A DNA stretch of 64,000 bases from Adiantum capillus-veneris (GCA_014529385.2 CM043971.1:93967840-94031839); one strand, 5' to 3'. Shown: positions 10,965 to 23,103, counted from the first letter of the stretch. Made by a program: numbers and translations. Notes: generated by a model from the letters alone, not told the origin.

Positions 10965-12760
10965 ATGGCGGCTTTGTCGGTCTCGAGTGCTACACACGGC
11001 GCTCCATCACCACTTGCCTGTCGCGTGGACTGCACTAGCGACCTGTTGACACGCATTGACTCTAAAGTACAACACTTGGCTCAGCATGCCTTGGTTGGCC
11101 GGATGATTGGACAGTCTCCTCCTCGATCTTCTATACGAGATTGGTGTCAGACTGCATTGGGCACTACATAGGGGCGGATCTCGGAGCTTACATTCCTTGG
11201 CAGGGGCATCTTCATGGTACGTCTTTCAGATCCCGCCACTGCCTCAGCTCTCCTGGCTCGCTCCCCGATACTCTCTGATCGCAGGATGATTTACTTGACG
11301 AGGTGGTATCCCGAGTTTTCCACTGAGGAGTTTGACAGTCGACACCTTATTCCCAGATTCCCTCTGACGCTCTCTTTCCCGGATATGCCTCTCCATTTTA
11401 TTGATGAACATCTCCTTCAGATGATTGCTGCTCATTTTGGCACGGTAGTTCCAGGATCCTGCATTTTCTCATCTGGCCCACCTCGCATTCAGGTTTTGGG
11501 TGTTTGGGGATTCTTCATTGCCAGATACAGTTACTGTGGCTGTGCGCGACCGCGACTACTCTCTCCGAATGGTAGTCACTGGCCGCCCAAGACAGTGCTT
11601 ACGTTGTCACGAGATGGGACACTTGGCGCGAGATTGCCCCACCCTGCCACGCCATCGACGGCAACAACAGCCGGCTCGTGGCAGTCATGCTCGGCCACGT
11701 GGTCAGCGTCAACAGCCGGTTACTCCCTCTACTAGTAAAGCACCTCAGCAGCCTACAGGCGTTCCTCGAGCTCCGACCCTCCCTGTTCATCTCTCTGCTT
11801 CAACTCCCACTGAGGCAGCATGGCAGACAGTGGGTCGTAATCATTCCTTCCGTCCTCGTCAGCAACCAACAGCACAACCAGACCCCAATGTTATCTCTCC
11901 TGCTCCCTCCCAAGTTTCCACCACCCCTTTGCCCCCTGCATCTCCTCGCCATTCTTCTTCTTCGCCACAAGATCACTTACCTCTGCTCCCTGCTCCTCCT
12001 TCACCTGCAGTTCCCTCACCCGCTCCTTCCCCTCTTCCCGAGGTCCCTGTTCCCATGCAGATGGATCATTCACCGCTGCTACCTCTCCCTCCTCCTTCTC
12101 TTCCTCCTGTCCTTACTCTCCCCCCTCCACCTTCTAGTCCCCCCCCCTCCCTCAGCAGCTCATACTTACATCCCACGCAGTTTTCTCAGCTGTTGCCCTC
12201 TTTCCTGGGGCACTCATCGGGCTGAGATGTGCGGTGACTCAGACGGACCATTGCGGGTACAGCTCTACCTTATGCATCACAAGACAGGTTGTGTTCCTTC
12301 CTTAATTGGCAGTCGCTCCAAGCCTACACATTCCTTTTTCCTTCCATTTCATGCTGCTCAGGAATGGTCCTAGGATCAGGTTCTCCATTTTGTGCCCGCC
12401 CAGACTATGGCTCAGCTACATTTATGGTTGTCTACTGCTGCGCCCGATGTTTTGTCTCCTCACTATCCTTCATGTATTGGTGCTATGGAGTGGAGTGATG
12501 TTTATGCTTGCTATTCATTGCCTATGGTCATTCATGTATCCTCAGATGTGGTGCTTCCTATGTCTATGCGCATTTGGGGTGTCAAGGCTGCAGCATCGGT
12601 AATGCAATGTAAACAAGCTGAGGTTCGCAGTTGGTGCAATGAGACACCATATTTTAGAGAGGGCTTGCGGGTTGCTTCCTACCGCCTGAAGCTCACCCCT
12701 TGGATGGTCCAGCTGCCTCCAAGAAGATGCGCAGTTAGTCGGATACTATACATACTCTTT
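10965..12760 (+). pseudogene. LINE A ORF1: RNA-binding protein with zinc knuckle
   Basis: The start MAALSVSSATHGAPSP follows the (GA)n tract. An in-frame TAG at 11169 is the first break; the same frame continues with VRLSDPATASALLARSP and LTRWYPEFSTEEFDSRHLIP, the DUF4283-like RNA-binding fold of plant L1 ORF1. After a frameshift near 11500 comes the CCHC knuckle CLRCHEMGHLARDC with all four ligands, then a proline/serine/glutamine-rich tail to a stop at 12223. A last segment in another frame (about 12300-12760) has VKAAASVMQCKQAEVRSW and ends just before ORF2. The protein would coat the LINE RNA. Identification rests on domain order and knuckle spacing. Confidence 0.8.
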
Positions 12761-12761
12761 C

Positions 12762-13584
12762 ATGCAGTCTATGGATTTACATGTACTTTCTTGGAATGCT
12801 AATGGTTTACAGACTTCTCGGGTAAAAGGTTCCCGTAAGCTTTTACTTCGCAGAGATTTACACACTCATGTAGTGGGCACTGTGGATATACTACTAGTAC
12901 AGGAGCATAAGATTGCCACTCCTTTTGGCAATCTCATGCCATCGGGCGCCCGCACTTTTTGGGAGCCGGCTCTGGGCCTCTCAGTGGGGCCGCGTTACTT
13001 GGCCTCTGTTCAGCAGCATGGCACACTTGTCGCTGGCAGAGCAGTTTATGTTTCTATTCGGATTCGGGAATCTATCATTGGTTTTATGTCAGTCTACGCA
13101 CCAACTACCCCTTGGGACAGGGCTACTTTTAAGTTTTTGGTCCTCCTTGGCTGCTGTTCTACCTGCTGTAGACTCTTGGGTTGTTGGAGGTGACTTCAAC
13201 AACGTTGAGAGCGACTCTGATTGGCGAGCCACCACACCTCCCGTTCTATCATCCATTTCTCCCGATGAGCAGCCAGCTTGGGATCGATTTCTTCTAGCTA
13301 TTCAAGGTGTTGACGCCTGGCACATACCCTCTTTTGGTCATCACCCTGCTACACTTCATTACTCTTGGGGGTTTCAGCGACAGCAGGGGAGATTATTAGA
13401 GCGACTTGACCGTTTTTACATTGGCCCTTGGGCAGAAGCTCTAGGCGGATTTACTACTATATGGAGAGGGACCAGCCTCTCATATCATTTTCCCACATCA
13501 TTGTTTGTCTCCTTCACTAGATCCTCTGCACAGAGACGAGGCTACCGCATCCCTGACAGTGTTCTCACCACTCCAGTATTGTAG
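12762..13584 (+). pseudogene. LINE A ORF2 endonuclease domain (APE type)
   Basis: ORF2 begins MQSMDLHVLSWNANGL, the classic endonuclease start with the catalytic Asn of SWNANG, then VDILLVQEHKI with the catalytic Glu. It continues in a second frame (shift near 13160) with VVGGDFNNVESDSDW (the GDFN motif) and ERLDRFYIGPW. The expected SDH motif reads LSYHFPTS, so the catalytic Asp is missing here. A TAG at 13582 closes the frame; the next part of ORF2 continues in the same frame. This domain nicks target DNA to start reverse transcription. Having an APE endonuclease separates this LINE from restriction-enzyme-like types. Confidence 0.85.
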
Positions 13585-15311
13585 CAGCAGATTCGTGACT
13601 TATGGTCCACAGATGCTTCTTATTGTGGACCACTTGGAGAGTTTCTTGCTCATTGCATTTCTCAGTCTAGTATTTACTGCCGTGATCAGACTGCTATTAT
13701 TCATCGTCAGTTGAGAGTACGCGAGTCTGATCTTCACATCCCCCTTGATTCCACTCAGCGCTTGCTTGAGGAGTGGCCTCAGGATGCTTATCTCGCTGCT
13801 AGACAGACAGAGCTCACAGAAGAGATTCGTCGCGTACAGGAGGCTAGGTCTGAGTTCACGTATCATGCTTCAATGTCTCATTGGATAGCTAAAGCTGATC
13901 AAATGAATAAAGACTTCTTCGCGGCGCATAAAGAACGTCCTCCTGGCACCACTCTGCGGACTTTGTGCGATGCTCAGGGGACACTACATATACATCCTGA
14001 TGTTATTCTTGATATGTCTGCAAATTATTTGAGACAGTGTTCACTGCTGATGTATGCACTCCTGAGGTTTTACTTACCCGTGAGCAGATCTGGCAGCACA
14101 CTCGACATTGTTGTACAGACACTATGGCAGAGATCTTGTTGGCACCCTTCACACTTACTGAGCTCCATGCTGCTATAGAGAGTCTTGATCCATCCTCCTG
14201 TCCAGGCGAGGATGGTCTCACTAGAGCCTTCTTTTTGACATATTGGGATGTATTGCATATACCACTGCTTCGCGGTTGTCAGGACATCTTTGCATCAGGA
14301 TATATGCATGCGGCTCTTTGTTCAGGTCTCATATCTCTTATTCCGAAGGGGGGTGACACCACTCAGCTCCGACAGTGGAGACCTATTACCCTACTCCCTT
14401 CGGTCTATAAGATATTAGCGTTACTGATCAGCCATCGCTTGTGGCCGTTCTTACCAGATATTATTCATACTTCTCAGACAGGCTTTGTCATGGATCGATG
14501 CATCCTGGATAATATCTTCACTTTTTATGAGGCAGTAGAGTGGACAAGATCATCTTCTGAACCTCTCGCTTTTTTCATCCTTGACTTCGAGAAGGCATAC
14601 GATCGTGTTGACTGGGACTTTCTTGAAGGATCTTTAGCCAGGATGGGTTTCCCTTTGAGATGGATTTCAGGTATTTTTGCTCTCTTCAGAACTGCCAGCA
14701 GCGCTATTACTATTGGTGGCCGTGTCAGTCGCAGTTTTGAGCTTTCTCGATTTGTCCGTCAGGGATGTCCTTCAGCAGCATATCTGTATCTGTTTGTGGG
14801 AGAGACTATGTCTGACTTTCTTCGTGCTCAGAGTAATGCATTTTGTGGCTTGACCATGCCAGTACCTACAGCTCCAGACCTTATCGATCAAGAGTTTGCT
14901 GATGACACTATGCTCATGTTGCGCTATTTGCTACCCGCTCTTGACGCAATGCGGGAGGCCCTACAGGTTTTTTGCATTGCCAGTGGTGCACGCATTAACT
15001 GGCATAAATCCTATGGCTTATTGGTTGGCAGTGATGACATACCTACTTGGGGGGTAGCTAATGGTTTCACATGGCTGCAGCTGGGCCAGACATGCAGATA
15101 TCTAGGCTTCCAGGTTGGATTTGATGTTTCCTCACAGCAGCAGTTTGCACCCGTACTACAGTCTATTCGCAGGAAGCTATGCCATTGGTCTTCACGTCAT
15201 CTGTCGTTGGCTGGCCGTGCATTGGTCGCCAACCAAGTCATTCTGGCTACAGTATGGTATACGGCCTCTTGTTGGATGTTACATTCCGGTGTGATAACTC
15301 AGCTCTGCTGA
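13585..15311 (+). pseudogene. LINE A ORF2 reverse transcriptase
   Basis: A linker (13585-14040) carries ADQMNKDFFAAHKERPPG. After a frameshift near 14040 a 424-codon open frame contains the RT blocks in order: SSCPGEDGLTRAFFLTYW, ISLIPKGGDTTQLRQWRP, TLLPSVYKI, QTGFVMDRCILDNIFTF, FFILDFEKAYDRVDW, VRQGCPSAAYLYLF and EFADDTMLML (the FADD catalytic pair). Then come ARINWHKS and RYLGFQVGF. All three catalytic Asp positions are visible (DFEKAYD and FADD). It ends at a TGA at 15309, after which the same frame goes on. The domain makes cDNA on nicked chromosomal DNA. Confidence 0.9.
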
Positions 15312-17158
15312 CTAGTGAGGAACTTTTTATGGAGTGGCACAGATCGGACTATTGATACTCGTGCTCGAGTTCGTTGGTCCACGATCATTCGTCCTAGGTC
15401 AGAGGGAGGCCTTGGCATTATTGATCCAGAGTTACAGAGCCGCGCACTTCTTACCAAGCTTATTGTTCGGGGTCTTTTTCCCGGCCAAGAACCTTGGAAG
15501 ATGCTTCTTCAGGCTGCTCTTTGCACAGTGACTCCACGACTCGGCACTAGAGACACTTGGCATTCAGGGTATCGTTTTCTCTTTACGGATGCCCCCTTGT
15601 CCACTTCCACCCTCTCACCCTTTCTCCGATCGCTTCTTGAGATTTGGGTTTCCATGCGACGGGCTATCGTACGCTCACCTCCCTCATGTCGTGAGGAGAT
15701 TGAGCGCCAGCCTCTCATTTGGAATGCTACAGTTCTTGATTCTTCGGTTAATCCACCTCGTCAGCTTGGAGAGAGGACTCACATTGATTGGGCTGCTTGG
15801 GACTCTGGCCCTGCTGCCTCTATGCAGTTGTTTCATGAGACACGTATGCTGGATGTAGATTTTGTGGCAGAACATTATGACATTGGTCGCGGGGTGACAG
15901 ATAGACTGCTTGAGATTGATTCTGCCGTTCCTTCACAGTGGGATGCAGTCATGCGAGGCACGGTTCAGATGCCCCCTCATTGTGGCTGGGAAGGCCTCTT
16001 TGATATAGTACTCTCTTATTAGTTCGTTTGGACACCATGCTATTCACAGTTGATATTGACAACTCTCAGGGGATTCATGCTAGATTGACATATGCGGCCA
16101 CTTCTCCACTACTTATCTCCCCCGGTGCTCGATGGGAGGCCATACAAGTAGTTGGCTCACGCGGGAAGCGTCGTTGTGTTGACCCCCGTTTTGCTTCCGC
16201 TGATGCTGCACTTTGGAGGCTTTGGGTGTGGGAGGGTCGTGCCCTATCGCAACTTTATTGGGACCCAGGAGAGTGGCATTGGCCTCACTCAGACCCCACA
16301 GGTGCGCCTGTATCCTTCTTTGAGTACACTGTCAGGATTGGAAGATTAGCATTGATGAGACAGCAACCACAGCAGCCCACTCGTATGCGTTTCTGGTTAC
16401 ATTCAGGCCTCTCTCATGCCTATCTGCAGCAGTTTTGGTCCGCCATCTGGGATTTACATGTTGCTCGTCGTATTTCCTTTTTCATGTGGATGATTGCTCA
16501 TGCGGGACTACCAGTTGGGACTTGGCTAGCTACTATGGGTCATGATCCGTTATGTACTCGCTGCCCTTTGCGCCAACTTGAGTCACCTGCCCACTGTCTT
16601 TGGTCATGCTCAGCTTTCCATGTAGTGTGGCTTGCAGTTTGCTCTCTACTCAGCAGAACAGGTGTTCAGCATGGATTTCTCACTTGGGGATCTGTCTCAT
16701 GGTTGATGCCGATGCCCGGCCCGCATCTTTTCTACGAGGGCTTAGCCACAGATCCAGCCTTCATGCTTACCTCGACTGGTTATCGGCGAGGGACTTTAGC
16801 TATGCTACCACAGATTGCTTGGCAGGGGGATACTCAGACATGTGACGCAGTTTTTTCAGTCATCACTAGTATTACACTATGGAATATTTGGAGAGCTCGT
16901 TGTCTTCACATTCTCAGTGCAGCTCCACAGCTCATTCAGGATATCCTCACTGCCATTTGGCTGGACATCATTCACACCCTGATTTGGCAGTGGGATTCGT
17001 CCTCCGGTACATCTCGAGCCGCCGAGGCTCGTCGATTTACCTTCCTTCGGCGTTGGGCAAGATCCCCACTCTTCTTCACACTGACAGGTGGTCAGATTAC
17101 TTGGCATTATGCCCCTCCTCAATGGTTTCTCCTCCACTCCTCACACCGACCACCATGA
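15312..17158 (+). pseudogene. LINE A ORF2 post-RT region and zf-RVT-like C-terminus
   Basis: Directly after the TGA, RNFLWSGTDRTIDTRARVRW and EGGLGIIDPELQSRALL are the conserved post-RT segment of plant LINE ORF2. The frame stops at 16020 and resumes two frames over at 16028 with a 376-codon open stretch. That contains a zf-RVT-like zinc-binding region: ARRISFFMWMIAHAGLPVG, CTRCPLRQLESPAHCLWSC (Cys-X2-Cys...His-X4-Cys), then SITLWNIWRARCLHIL. This region is thought to help bind the element RNA. It ends at 17158, 136 bp from the (GA)n tract. Confidence 0.85.
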
Positions 17159-17290
17159 GATTGTTCTAGTCGAGTAGTCACTATAGTGGCTCTCCTCCTT
17201 ACATTCAGCTTGTACACCCCACGTGATAGGCTATTTTGGCATCTGTTGGGATTATTTTGTACTCAGTAATATACAGCCCTGACTTTTTCC

Positions 17291-17294
<4 letters not shown>

Positions 17295-17374
<80 letters not shown>
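17295..17374. repeat. (GA)n microsatellite between convergent LINE ends
   Basis: Forty GA units. The 3' end of plus-strand LINE A lies on its left and the 3' end of minus-strand LINE B copy 1 on its right, so two unrelated LINE families meet tail to tail at one microsatellite. Confidence 0.97.
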
Positions 17375-17378
<4 letters not shown>

Positions 17379-17410
17379 AAAAGAAAAGAAAGATTTTTAA
17401 CGTCTATGTC

Positions 17411-17426
17411 AGGCCGAAATCGGCCT
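17411..17426 (-). other. 3'-terminal hairpin of LINE B
   Basis: AGGCCG-AAAT-CGGCCT forms a perfect 6-bp stem with a 4-base loop. LINE C has the equivalent hairpin at 38184, 39715, 53106 and 63864 with a different but still pairing stem. It sits about 35 bp from the (GA)n tract. Several LINE families use a 3' hairpin as the RT recognition site; that role here is inferred. Confidence 0.65.
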
Positions 17427-17623
17427 ATGAGACAAATCAAATGTACATGGTGTGTATGTCATCCGTCTATCGGAAAGACAAATGAAACAAAACTGATACA
17501 AAACTGAACTGAATGTAGGTAGTGGGTGGTGGAGTATCTGAGGAGGGATGGAGCTCTATCTCTAGGGGTATATGCATGTCTATATGCTCAAGGTAGTACA
17601 ATCATGAGAATGCATCAAGCTAT

Positions 17624-20410
17624 CTAGCTCCATCCTGTACTAATGGGGGGATGTAAGATGTGGTACATGGGCGGGTCTGGTGCCAAGGCTACCCGGATGA
17701 AAGCTGTCGGGTCGGCCCTCATCTGAGCCACCCGCTCCTCAGTGGCACGGCGCTCCCGGGCTCGGATCTCCTCGATCTGTCGGTGGTGGGAGCTCGCGCC
17801 CCTGTAGCCTGTGACTCGTGGTCGTCGTCTAGCTCGGCTCACCTCCGCCTGTGGGAGTGTCACTCCCCTCTGAGTGTCTGGTGAGGGAGGGGCGGCAATC
17901 CTCTGAAAGAAGTCTGTGAGCTGCGACTGTCTCCCCTCTGTCTGTGTAGCTGTGTGTGGCTGTAGTAGTGTGTCCCGATGGCTCTGTATCTCTAGTAAGA
18001 ACCGTCCGAGCTGTCTCTGATCTCGAGAGTCCATGATCTCTCGGAGAGTGGGCTGTCCTCTGAATAAGGCCTCATACGTGCCTCTGATCTCAGTGTATGC
18101 TTTGCATCTACATACAAAGTGCTCCTCACTCTCCACCTCCTCTGTGCAGGCTCTGCAGACTCGCTCCTCCCTGGGAACACCAGTATGTCTCCCGATCTCA
18201 ATCTCTAACCTGTGTGAAGCCACTCTCAGCTGACCAATCGCCACACGTGAGCTATGTGGCATATATGTGTCCATGTAGCGTGGTCTCTGTATGAACCCCC
18301 CAGACAATATGGTGAGAAACTGGTCTCTGTAATCTGACATCCTCGTCCCCAAGCCAGGTGACTCCCAGACTCTCCTAGTGTATAGCTGCCACAGATCCTG
18401 TCTCAATACCAAGTTCCTCTCACTACAAGAGAGGTGAACATATGGTGAGTGGGGGTCGTACTGGAATGGTGGTAGGCTCTCCATGTCAAGACCGTGTCCC
18501 TCAAACCATGCTCTGACCTGTGAGTACCATGCTCTCTCATGCCCACTCTCTGATAGCTGTATAGCTGCCTCAAATGCTCTACGAGTAAGTCTGTCAGGAG
18601 GTAGCTCTCTCATCCTCTGGATGAAGCAGACTGTCTGGAATAGTGCCTCTACAACCATAGGTGGTGTGGCGAGCTCGGCTCTAATAATGTCATGTGGCAC
18701 TGTCTTCTTGCTGCGGAGCAAGGGTGAGATCATACATACCTGTGGCCTCTCAAGCTGTGTCCACTGGTCAGCTATCAATCCTGGTGCCCATACTGCCGCC
18801 GAGTACATCAAAGCCGGGGTGACTAAGGTGTCGAAAAGCCACCCCTTCATGCGGGGCTCCTGAAAGTGTGCCTGGTGGCATCTCCGCTCTAGCATGGCCA
18901 GAGCTGCATATCCTCGGGTGAGCCTGTCAGCAGCAGCCTGCCTCATAGTGAAGGGTCCTGGTAGGCTGGTGAATGTGATGCCAAGGTAGACATAGGAGGT
19001 GACTACATCAACCTGTCCTCCTGCTGCTGTGAAGGTGGCAGCGCTCCTCACTGCACTGGATGTGTGAAAGATCATAACCTTGGTTTTGCCAAGGTTCACA
19101 GTCAACCCCCTGTGTGTGTTGAATTCGTCCAAGGCCTCAAGATGGCGTTGCAAGCCCTCGGGTGACTCTGAAATCAACACAATATCATCAGCATATAACA
19201 TGATGTGGACCGGAGTACCTGCCAAGTCGCTCCCCTCTCCTCCTGCTCGCAGTATGTAGTCGGAGATCTCGTCGATGTAGAGCCCAAAGAGTGTCGGGGA
19301 GAGTGGGCATCCTTGCTTAACACCAATGGTGCTAGCAATGGTCTCTGAAAAACCGCCTGGGCAACGAACTCGACCCGTCACCCTCTCGTAGAGAGCATAT
19401 ATGGCCCAAATCATTTCTGTTGGTACCCCAATGCTGTGAAGGCGCTGGAAGAGTCTCTCGCGTGGGACTGTGTCAAAGGCCTTGCGGAAATCCACAAAGC
19501 AGCAGTAAAGCCTCTTCTTCCGCGCCTTTGCCCCATCAATGAGGCAACGCAGAACGAAGATGTGATCAGTGGTGGAGAAAGCTCGTCTGAAACCTGCCTG
19601 GCCTGGAGCTCGTAAACCCTCGATCTCTGCGTAGCAGCTGAGCTGTGCCTCAAGTACTGCTCCATATAGCTTGGCCATCGTGTGGCCAATCATGATAGTC
19701 CTGTAGTTCCCTCGGTCCAGGGTGTCGCCAGATTTGTGGATAGGCACTATGGTGTGCTTTGTCCACTCCTCTGGGAAGCCCTCCCCTATAGCCCGGTTGA
19801 AGACATGTGCAATCAACGGGGCTATAGTGGAGGCCGCATAAATGATGTGCTCACTCTGTAATCCAGTATGGTCAGCTGATCGTCTGTGCTGCATGCGGCG
19901 TATGGCCCTCTCTACCATCTCTGTTGTAAAGAAGGAGGAGCACGTGGGGCGTGGCTCGTGTGGTTGTGGGATAGGAGGCTGCCCTGGCACCTCATAAAGT
20001 CGCTCTGCATAATCATGCCATATCTATGGATCCTCAATAGCTGTAGTCGGACGTGGCTCGCGCAGGGTGCGCCATGCCGTCGCGCTATCCATGCTCATGA
20101 ATAGGCGGTATAGCTCAAGCTCCTGTGCCTCTTCGAATGCTCGCCGCTTTTGGCGTGTCAGCGTCTTCATATGCCGTCTGGCCTCTCTCTCTGTGATCTC
20201 TCCTAAGGCTCGCCGTGCACGGAGGCGTCGGTATAGCTCTCTGCACTCATCATCATACCAGCGGTTCTGAGGCATAGTCCCGGGGGGGGGGAGTGCGTCC
20301 TGTGTGAGTGGTGTGTGGAAAAGAGCTAATAGCTGAAGTGTGGAGAACGGAAGAGATATGTGAAGTGAGAACTGAGAGTGGTGTGGATGGGTGGAGGAGG
20401 CATAGGCCAT
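17624..20410 (-). pseudogene. LINE B ORF2: reverse transcriptase and C-terminal domain
   Basis: One frame runs from 20410 to the stop at 17624, broken only by a TAG near 20024 (copy 2 has a Gln codon there), so about 928 codons are almost open. RT blocks in order: HRRSADHTGLQSEHI, WTKHTIVPIHKSGDTL, NYRTIMIGHTMAKLYGAVL, APGQAGFRRAFSTTDHIFVL, CCFVDFRKAFDTVPRERLF, GVKQGCPLSPTLFGLYIDE, IMLYADDIVLIS, LTVNLGKTKVM and YVYLGITFTSLPGP. The catalytic residues of DFRKAFD and YADD are intact. The C-terminal part has a zinc-like CRACTEEVESEEHFVCRC, an RDQRQLGRFLLEIQSHRD segment and a charged Arg-rich tail. The tail and RT resemble LINE C, not LINE A. The domain would make cDNA in the nucleus; the single nonsense codon suggests fairly recent activity. 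Confidence 0.9.
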
Positions 20411-20880
20411 GCTTGACCTCGGCCGAGTAAAGAGAGGCTAGCTCATGTGTGAAATGGATGGTGGTGTGTGGAGTGTGTGCTGTGGAGCTGTGTGGGATGG
20501 TATCTCCGGTGATGGAGAAAGAGAGGTATGTGTGGTCGGCTCCGATGGGTATGGGTGGAATGGTGAAGGATGTGTAAGGTGTGTAGCCTCCCTGGGTCCC
20601 AGAATATAGTCGACTGTACTCCCCCCTCCCTCCGCAACTCCATGTGGCATACAAGTCAGGCCCCCTGAGGTGGGCCACTGCCTAAGGTGGGCCACTGGAC
20701 CATCCCGTTATAAATAACGAGACGGTGCTGGGAGCCAAGTCGAAGTAGATGTCGTCCGTAGGCTGTGATTGGAGCTCTGTCTGCTGTATCTCTCATAGTA
20801 GCCTCCTCATCTAGAGTGTGTAGTGTCTCTGGGTCCTCGTGGTCATATGCCTCACACTGCTCACTGCGCGTACGAGCATT

Positions 20881-20883
<3 letters not shown>
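20411..20883 (-). pseudogene. LINE B copy 1 endonuclease fragment
   Basis: The minus strand reads FNARTRSEQ (rest of a GDFNART motif) directly out of the (TC)n tract, then YGRHLLRLGSQHRLVIYNG, STVDYILGP in a second frame, and PIGADHTYLSFSI, which fits the SDH-containing end of an APE-type LINE endonuclease. Two frame changes break it. The N-terminal half, with the catalytic Glu, is missing because the copy is truncated at the microsatellite. Confidence 0.75.

Positions 20884-20941
<58 letters not shown>
20884..20941. repeat. (GA)n microsatellite at 5' truncation of LINE B
   Basis: Twenty-nine GA units. Left edge joins LINE B endonuclease sequence; right side is unassigned sequence. Confidence 0.97.
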
Positions 20942-20943
<2 letters not shown>

Positions 20944-21639
20944 CTTAATCAACTTTGTAGGGAAAGAGTGCGCAAGGTAGCTGGTTAGCCTCAACCTTTC
21001 GACCAGAGAATTTTCTTCCCGGTTTAGTTGTAGGTTTTCTCCTTGGCCTTTTTGTGGAACTCCCTAGACGTGCCAACCCAAAGTCGGCAATTCCCCCTAA
21101 TGTGGGGAAAAAGAAGAGAGGGAGCACCCAACCCATGTCTCCCTCAACAAGCGAAGAATTGAAAATGGTAAAGATTGCACATATATTTTTTTGTAGTATA
21201 GTAATTATTTTGACGTTGAGTTTGAGTTTGTAATGCACGTTTGGGGTTTGACATTGAGTTGTTTAGTCCTTAAGCTAGAAGAAGGTAAAGTTATTTTATG
21301 TGTGTATCTGTCTGCTACGTGTGAACCACTGTCAATAAAGTAGGGCATAGTGGAGAGGTAGAATATTCCCTAGGTTCTTACAATGTGGCAAGCTAGTAGC
21401 ATAAAAGTCAACCCTTGTACTTGCGACCGTCAACCAAAAAGACACACATGTAAGTTTTAGGTGGAGGATAGGTTGCATGAAGTTATCGTAACTGTCATCC
21501 ATGTCAACATCGTTTTTGATATCTAAGGAGATTTCTGTGTTGACATGTTTGGTGGCAGTGTAGAACGGCTCGAATAGTGGCTCCGTATATTTGTTGTGAG
21601 AAAGTTGGGTGCTTTTAGATTGAAGGGTGTTATGAATCA
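20942..21639. other. Unassigned 0.7 kb
   Basis: I see no recognisable gene, RNA or element end. A short minus frame (20945-21238) resembles nothing I know. Confidence 0.4.
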
Positions 21640-22275
21640 TGATGAGCGCGTCTCGAGCTAGAGAAGAGAAGGCGCTCATGATACAAGGGCTTGGTGCTTG
21701 ATCGTTTGAAACACTTGACCTTGATTATACAACTTGATACTTGACTAAGGAAACTTTATTACAAGGCTTGAATTTCAAGGCCAGATTTACAAGAATTGTT
21801 TGCAAGAATAAGGCTTGAGTGCAAGGATTGCAAGGACAAGGCTTGAGTGTAAGATGAGAGCTCGAAGAGCTTACAAGATTTGATTGCAAGAATAAGGCTT
21901 GAGTGCAAGATAAGGGCTTGTCTCACAAGAGCTTCACAACTGATGCTGGCAAGATCGAGGGTCTCGTAGCCTAGGATCTCCATTTATACTAGTGCTTAGG
22001 GAGGTTAAGAGGGACAAATGCCAATACAAGAGTGTGCTTGGCATGACGTGCATGTCAACACTTGGTGCACATGCATGGCGACACATAGCGTGACACATGG
22101 ATGTTGACATAAGTTATGATGCTGACGTTAGCAATCTTGCCAGCCAGCTCCCATGTTTCCTTTTGGCAAGATTTGTGCACGGCGTGTTGGGACCGTCCTC
22201 TAATCCTCTAGAAGTGTGAGATTTTACTTCTAAAACCTTCTAGACTTTTTTGGGAGCTCGCATCCGTGAAAATAC
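21640..22275 (-). repeat. 3' LTR of the deleted gypsy element
   Basis: About 636 bp, with internal near-repeats of CAAGGCTTGAGTG. Its left part matches 23150-23485. Exact ends are uncertain because no clean TG...CA pair is visible. Confidence 0.65.
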
Positions 22276-22287
22276 CCCCTCCTAGAT

Positions 22288-23103
22288 CTAGTGATGAGTT
22301 CCACGAGGAGCGGTTTTGCCTCTTGAGGTCGGGGCACACTTTGATGGGTGTTGTTGATGAAACTCGTTAACTTTGGTTGGTGCTCGATGGAGGTTAGATG
22401 CCGGCTTCCATGTTTGTTCACTTGCATCATAGCCTTTCCGATGTACAAGGTACGGAAGTCTTCTAGGATAGATTGTGGAGTCAAGGATTTTCTTGACTTC
22501 ATATTCTTCATGACCATCAATCTCTATGGGCTGTGTTGGCTGTGAGCATCTCCAAGAAATCTTGGATTGATGACAAGGCTCCAACACGGAAACATGGACG
22601 ATTGGATTAATCTTCATAGACTGTGGTAACTACAGACAATATGTGATTGCATTTATTTAGCCAATTATCTTGAATGGTCCAAATCTTTTTGATAATCCAA
22701 CTTTTGGGAAGGGCGAGAATCGAGCTGAACATAGGTCGTGGCGAAGAAGCCACGCTCGATCAATTTTTTTAGGGGGATTGACCTTGGGCTCCTTTCTTTG
22801 TTGTGGTGGACTATATAGAACTATGGGTGGATTTTGGCATGTATTGGCTTCACGTAGTTCTTGGATTGGGCGTTGAAGTTCTTGCATAATTGGACTCAAC
22901 AAGTGTGGTTGCTGTGCTTGCCTTACTAGACTAACTGAAACCACGGGTGGATTTTGGCACGTATTGGCTTCACGTAGTTCTTGGACTGGGCGTTGTTCTT
23001 GCCTCAGTGGACGTAGTAAATGTGGTTGCTCTGCTTGCCATCGTGCATGTAGCTCTTGAATTTGTTGCTGCAACTTTTGCAAGCTGAACACAACATCTTC
23101 CAA
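22288..23103 (-). pseudogene. Gag N-terminus joined to integrase C-terminus and chromodomain
   Basis: The minus strand starts MEDVVFSLQKLQQQIQELHA, a coiled-coil-like gypsy gag start. Two imperfect direct copies of a segment ending QELREANTCQNPP follow, then KRFGPFKIIG, the integrase C-terminal motif before INPIVHVSVLEP. A chromodomain follows with EEYEVKKILDST and YLVHRKGYDASEQTWKP, where the aromatic cage is partly kept (Tyr and Trp). The chromodomain normally directs integration to particular chromatin. One stop separates the two halves (near 22657). The fused arrangement is seen directly; its use by an autonomous partner is inferred. Confidence 0.72.

Larger units (their letters stand above)
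17375..20883 (-). mobile_element. LINE B copy 1, 5'-truncated, RT frame nearly open
   Basis: In minus orientation: the middle and C-terminal part of an APE-type endonuclease (20883 to about 20410, frame-broken), reverse transcriptase with a long C-terminal region (20410-17624), and a 250-bp 3' UTR with a terminal hairpin (17411-17426). Truncation falls inside the GDFNART motif, exactly at (GA)n 20884-20941. The 3' end runs through a short (AAAAG)n stretch on the plus strand into (GA)n 17295-17374. Both ends at the same microsatellite type point to insertion into it. It differs from LINE A in RT sequence and C-terminus. Confidence 0.85.

Noticed and set aside
11678-12373. 231-codon Leu/Pro-rich frame
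   Set aside because: Mostly the shifted reading of the proline-rich ORF1 tail of LINE A; only its last part may be in the true frame.
20942-21640. Possible small protein with FGLARLG (kinase-like DFGLAR)
   Set aside because: The 97-codon frame has a chance ADFGLARLG string without any other kinase motif.
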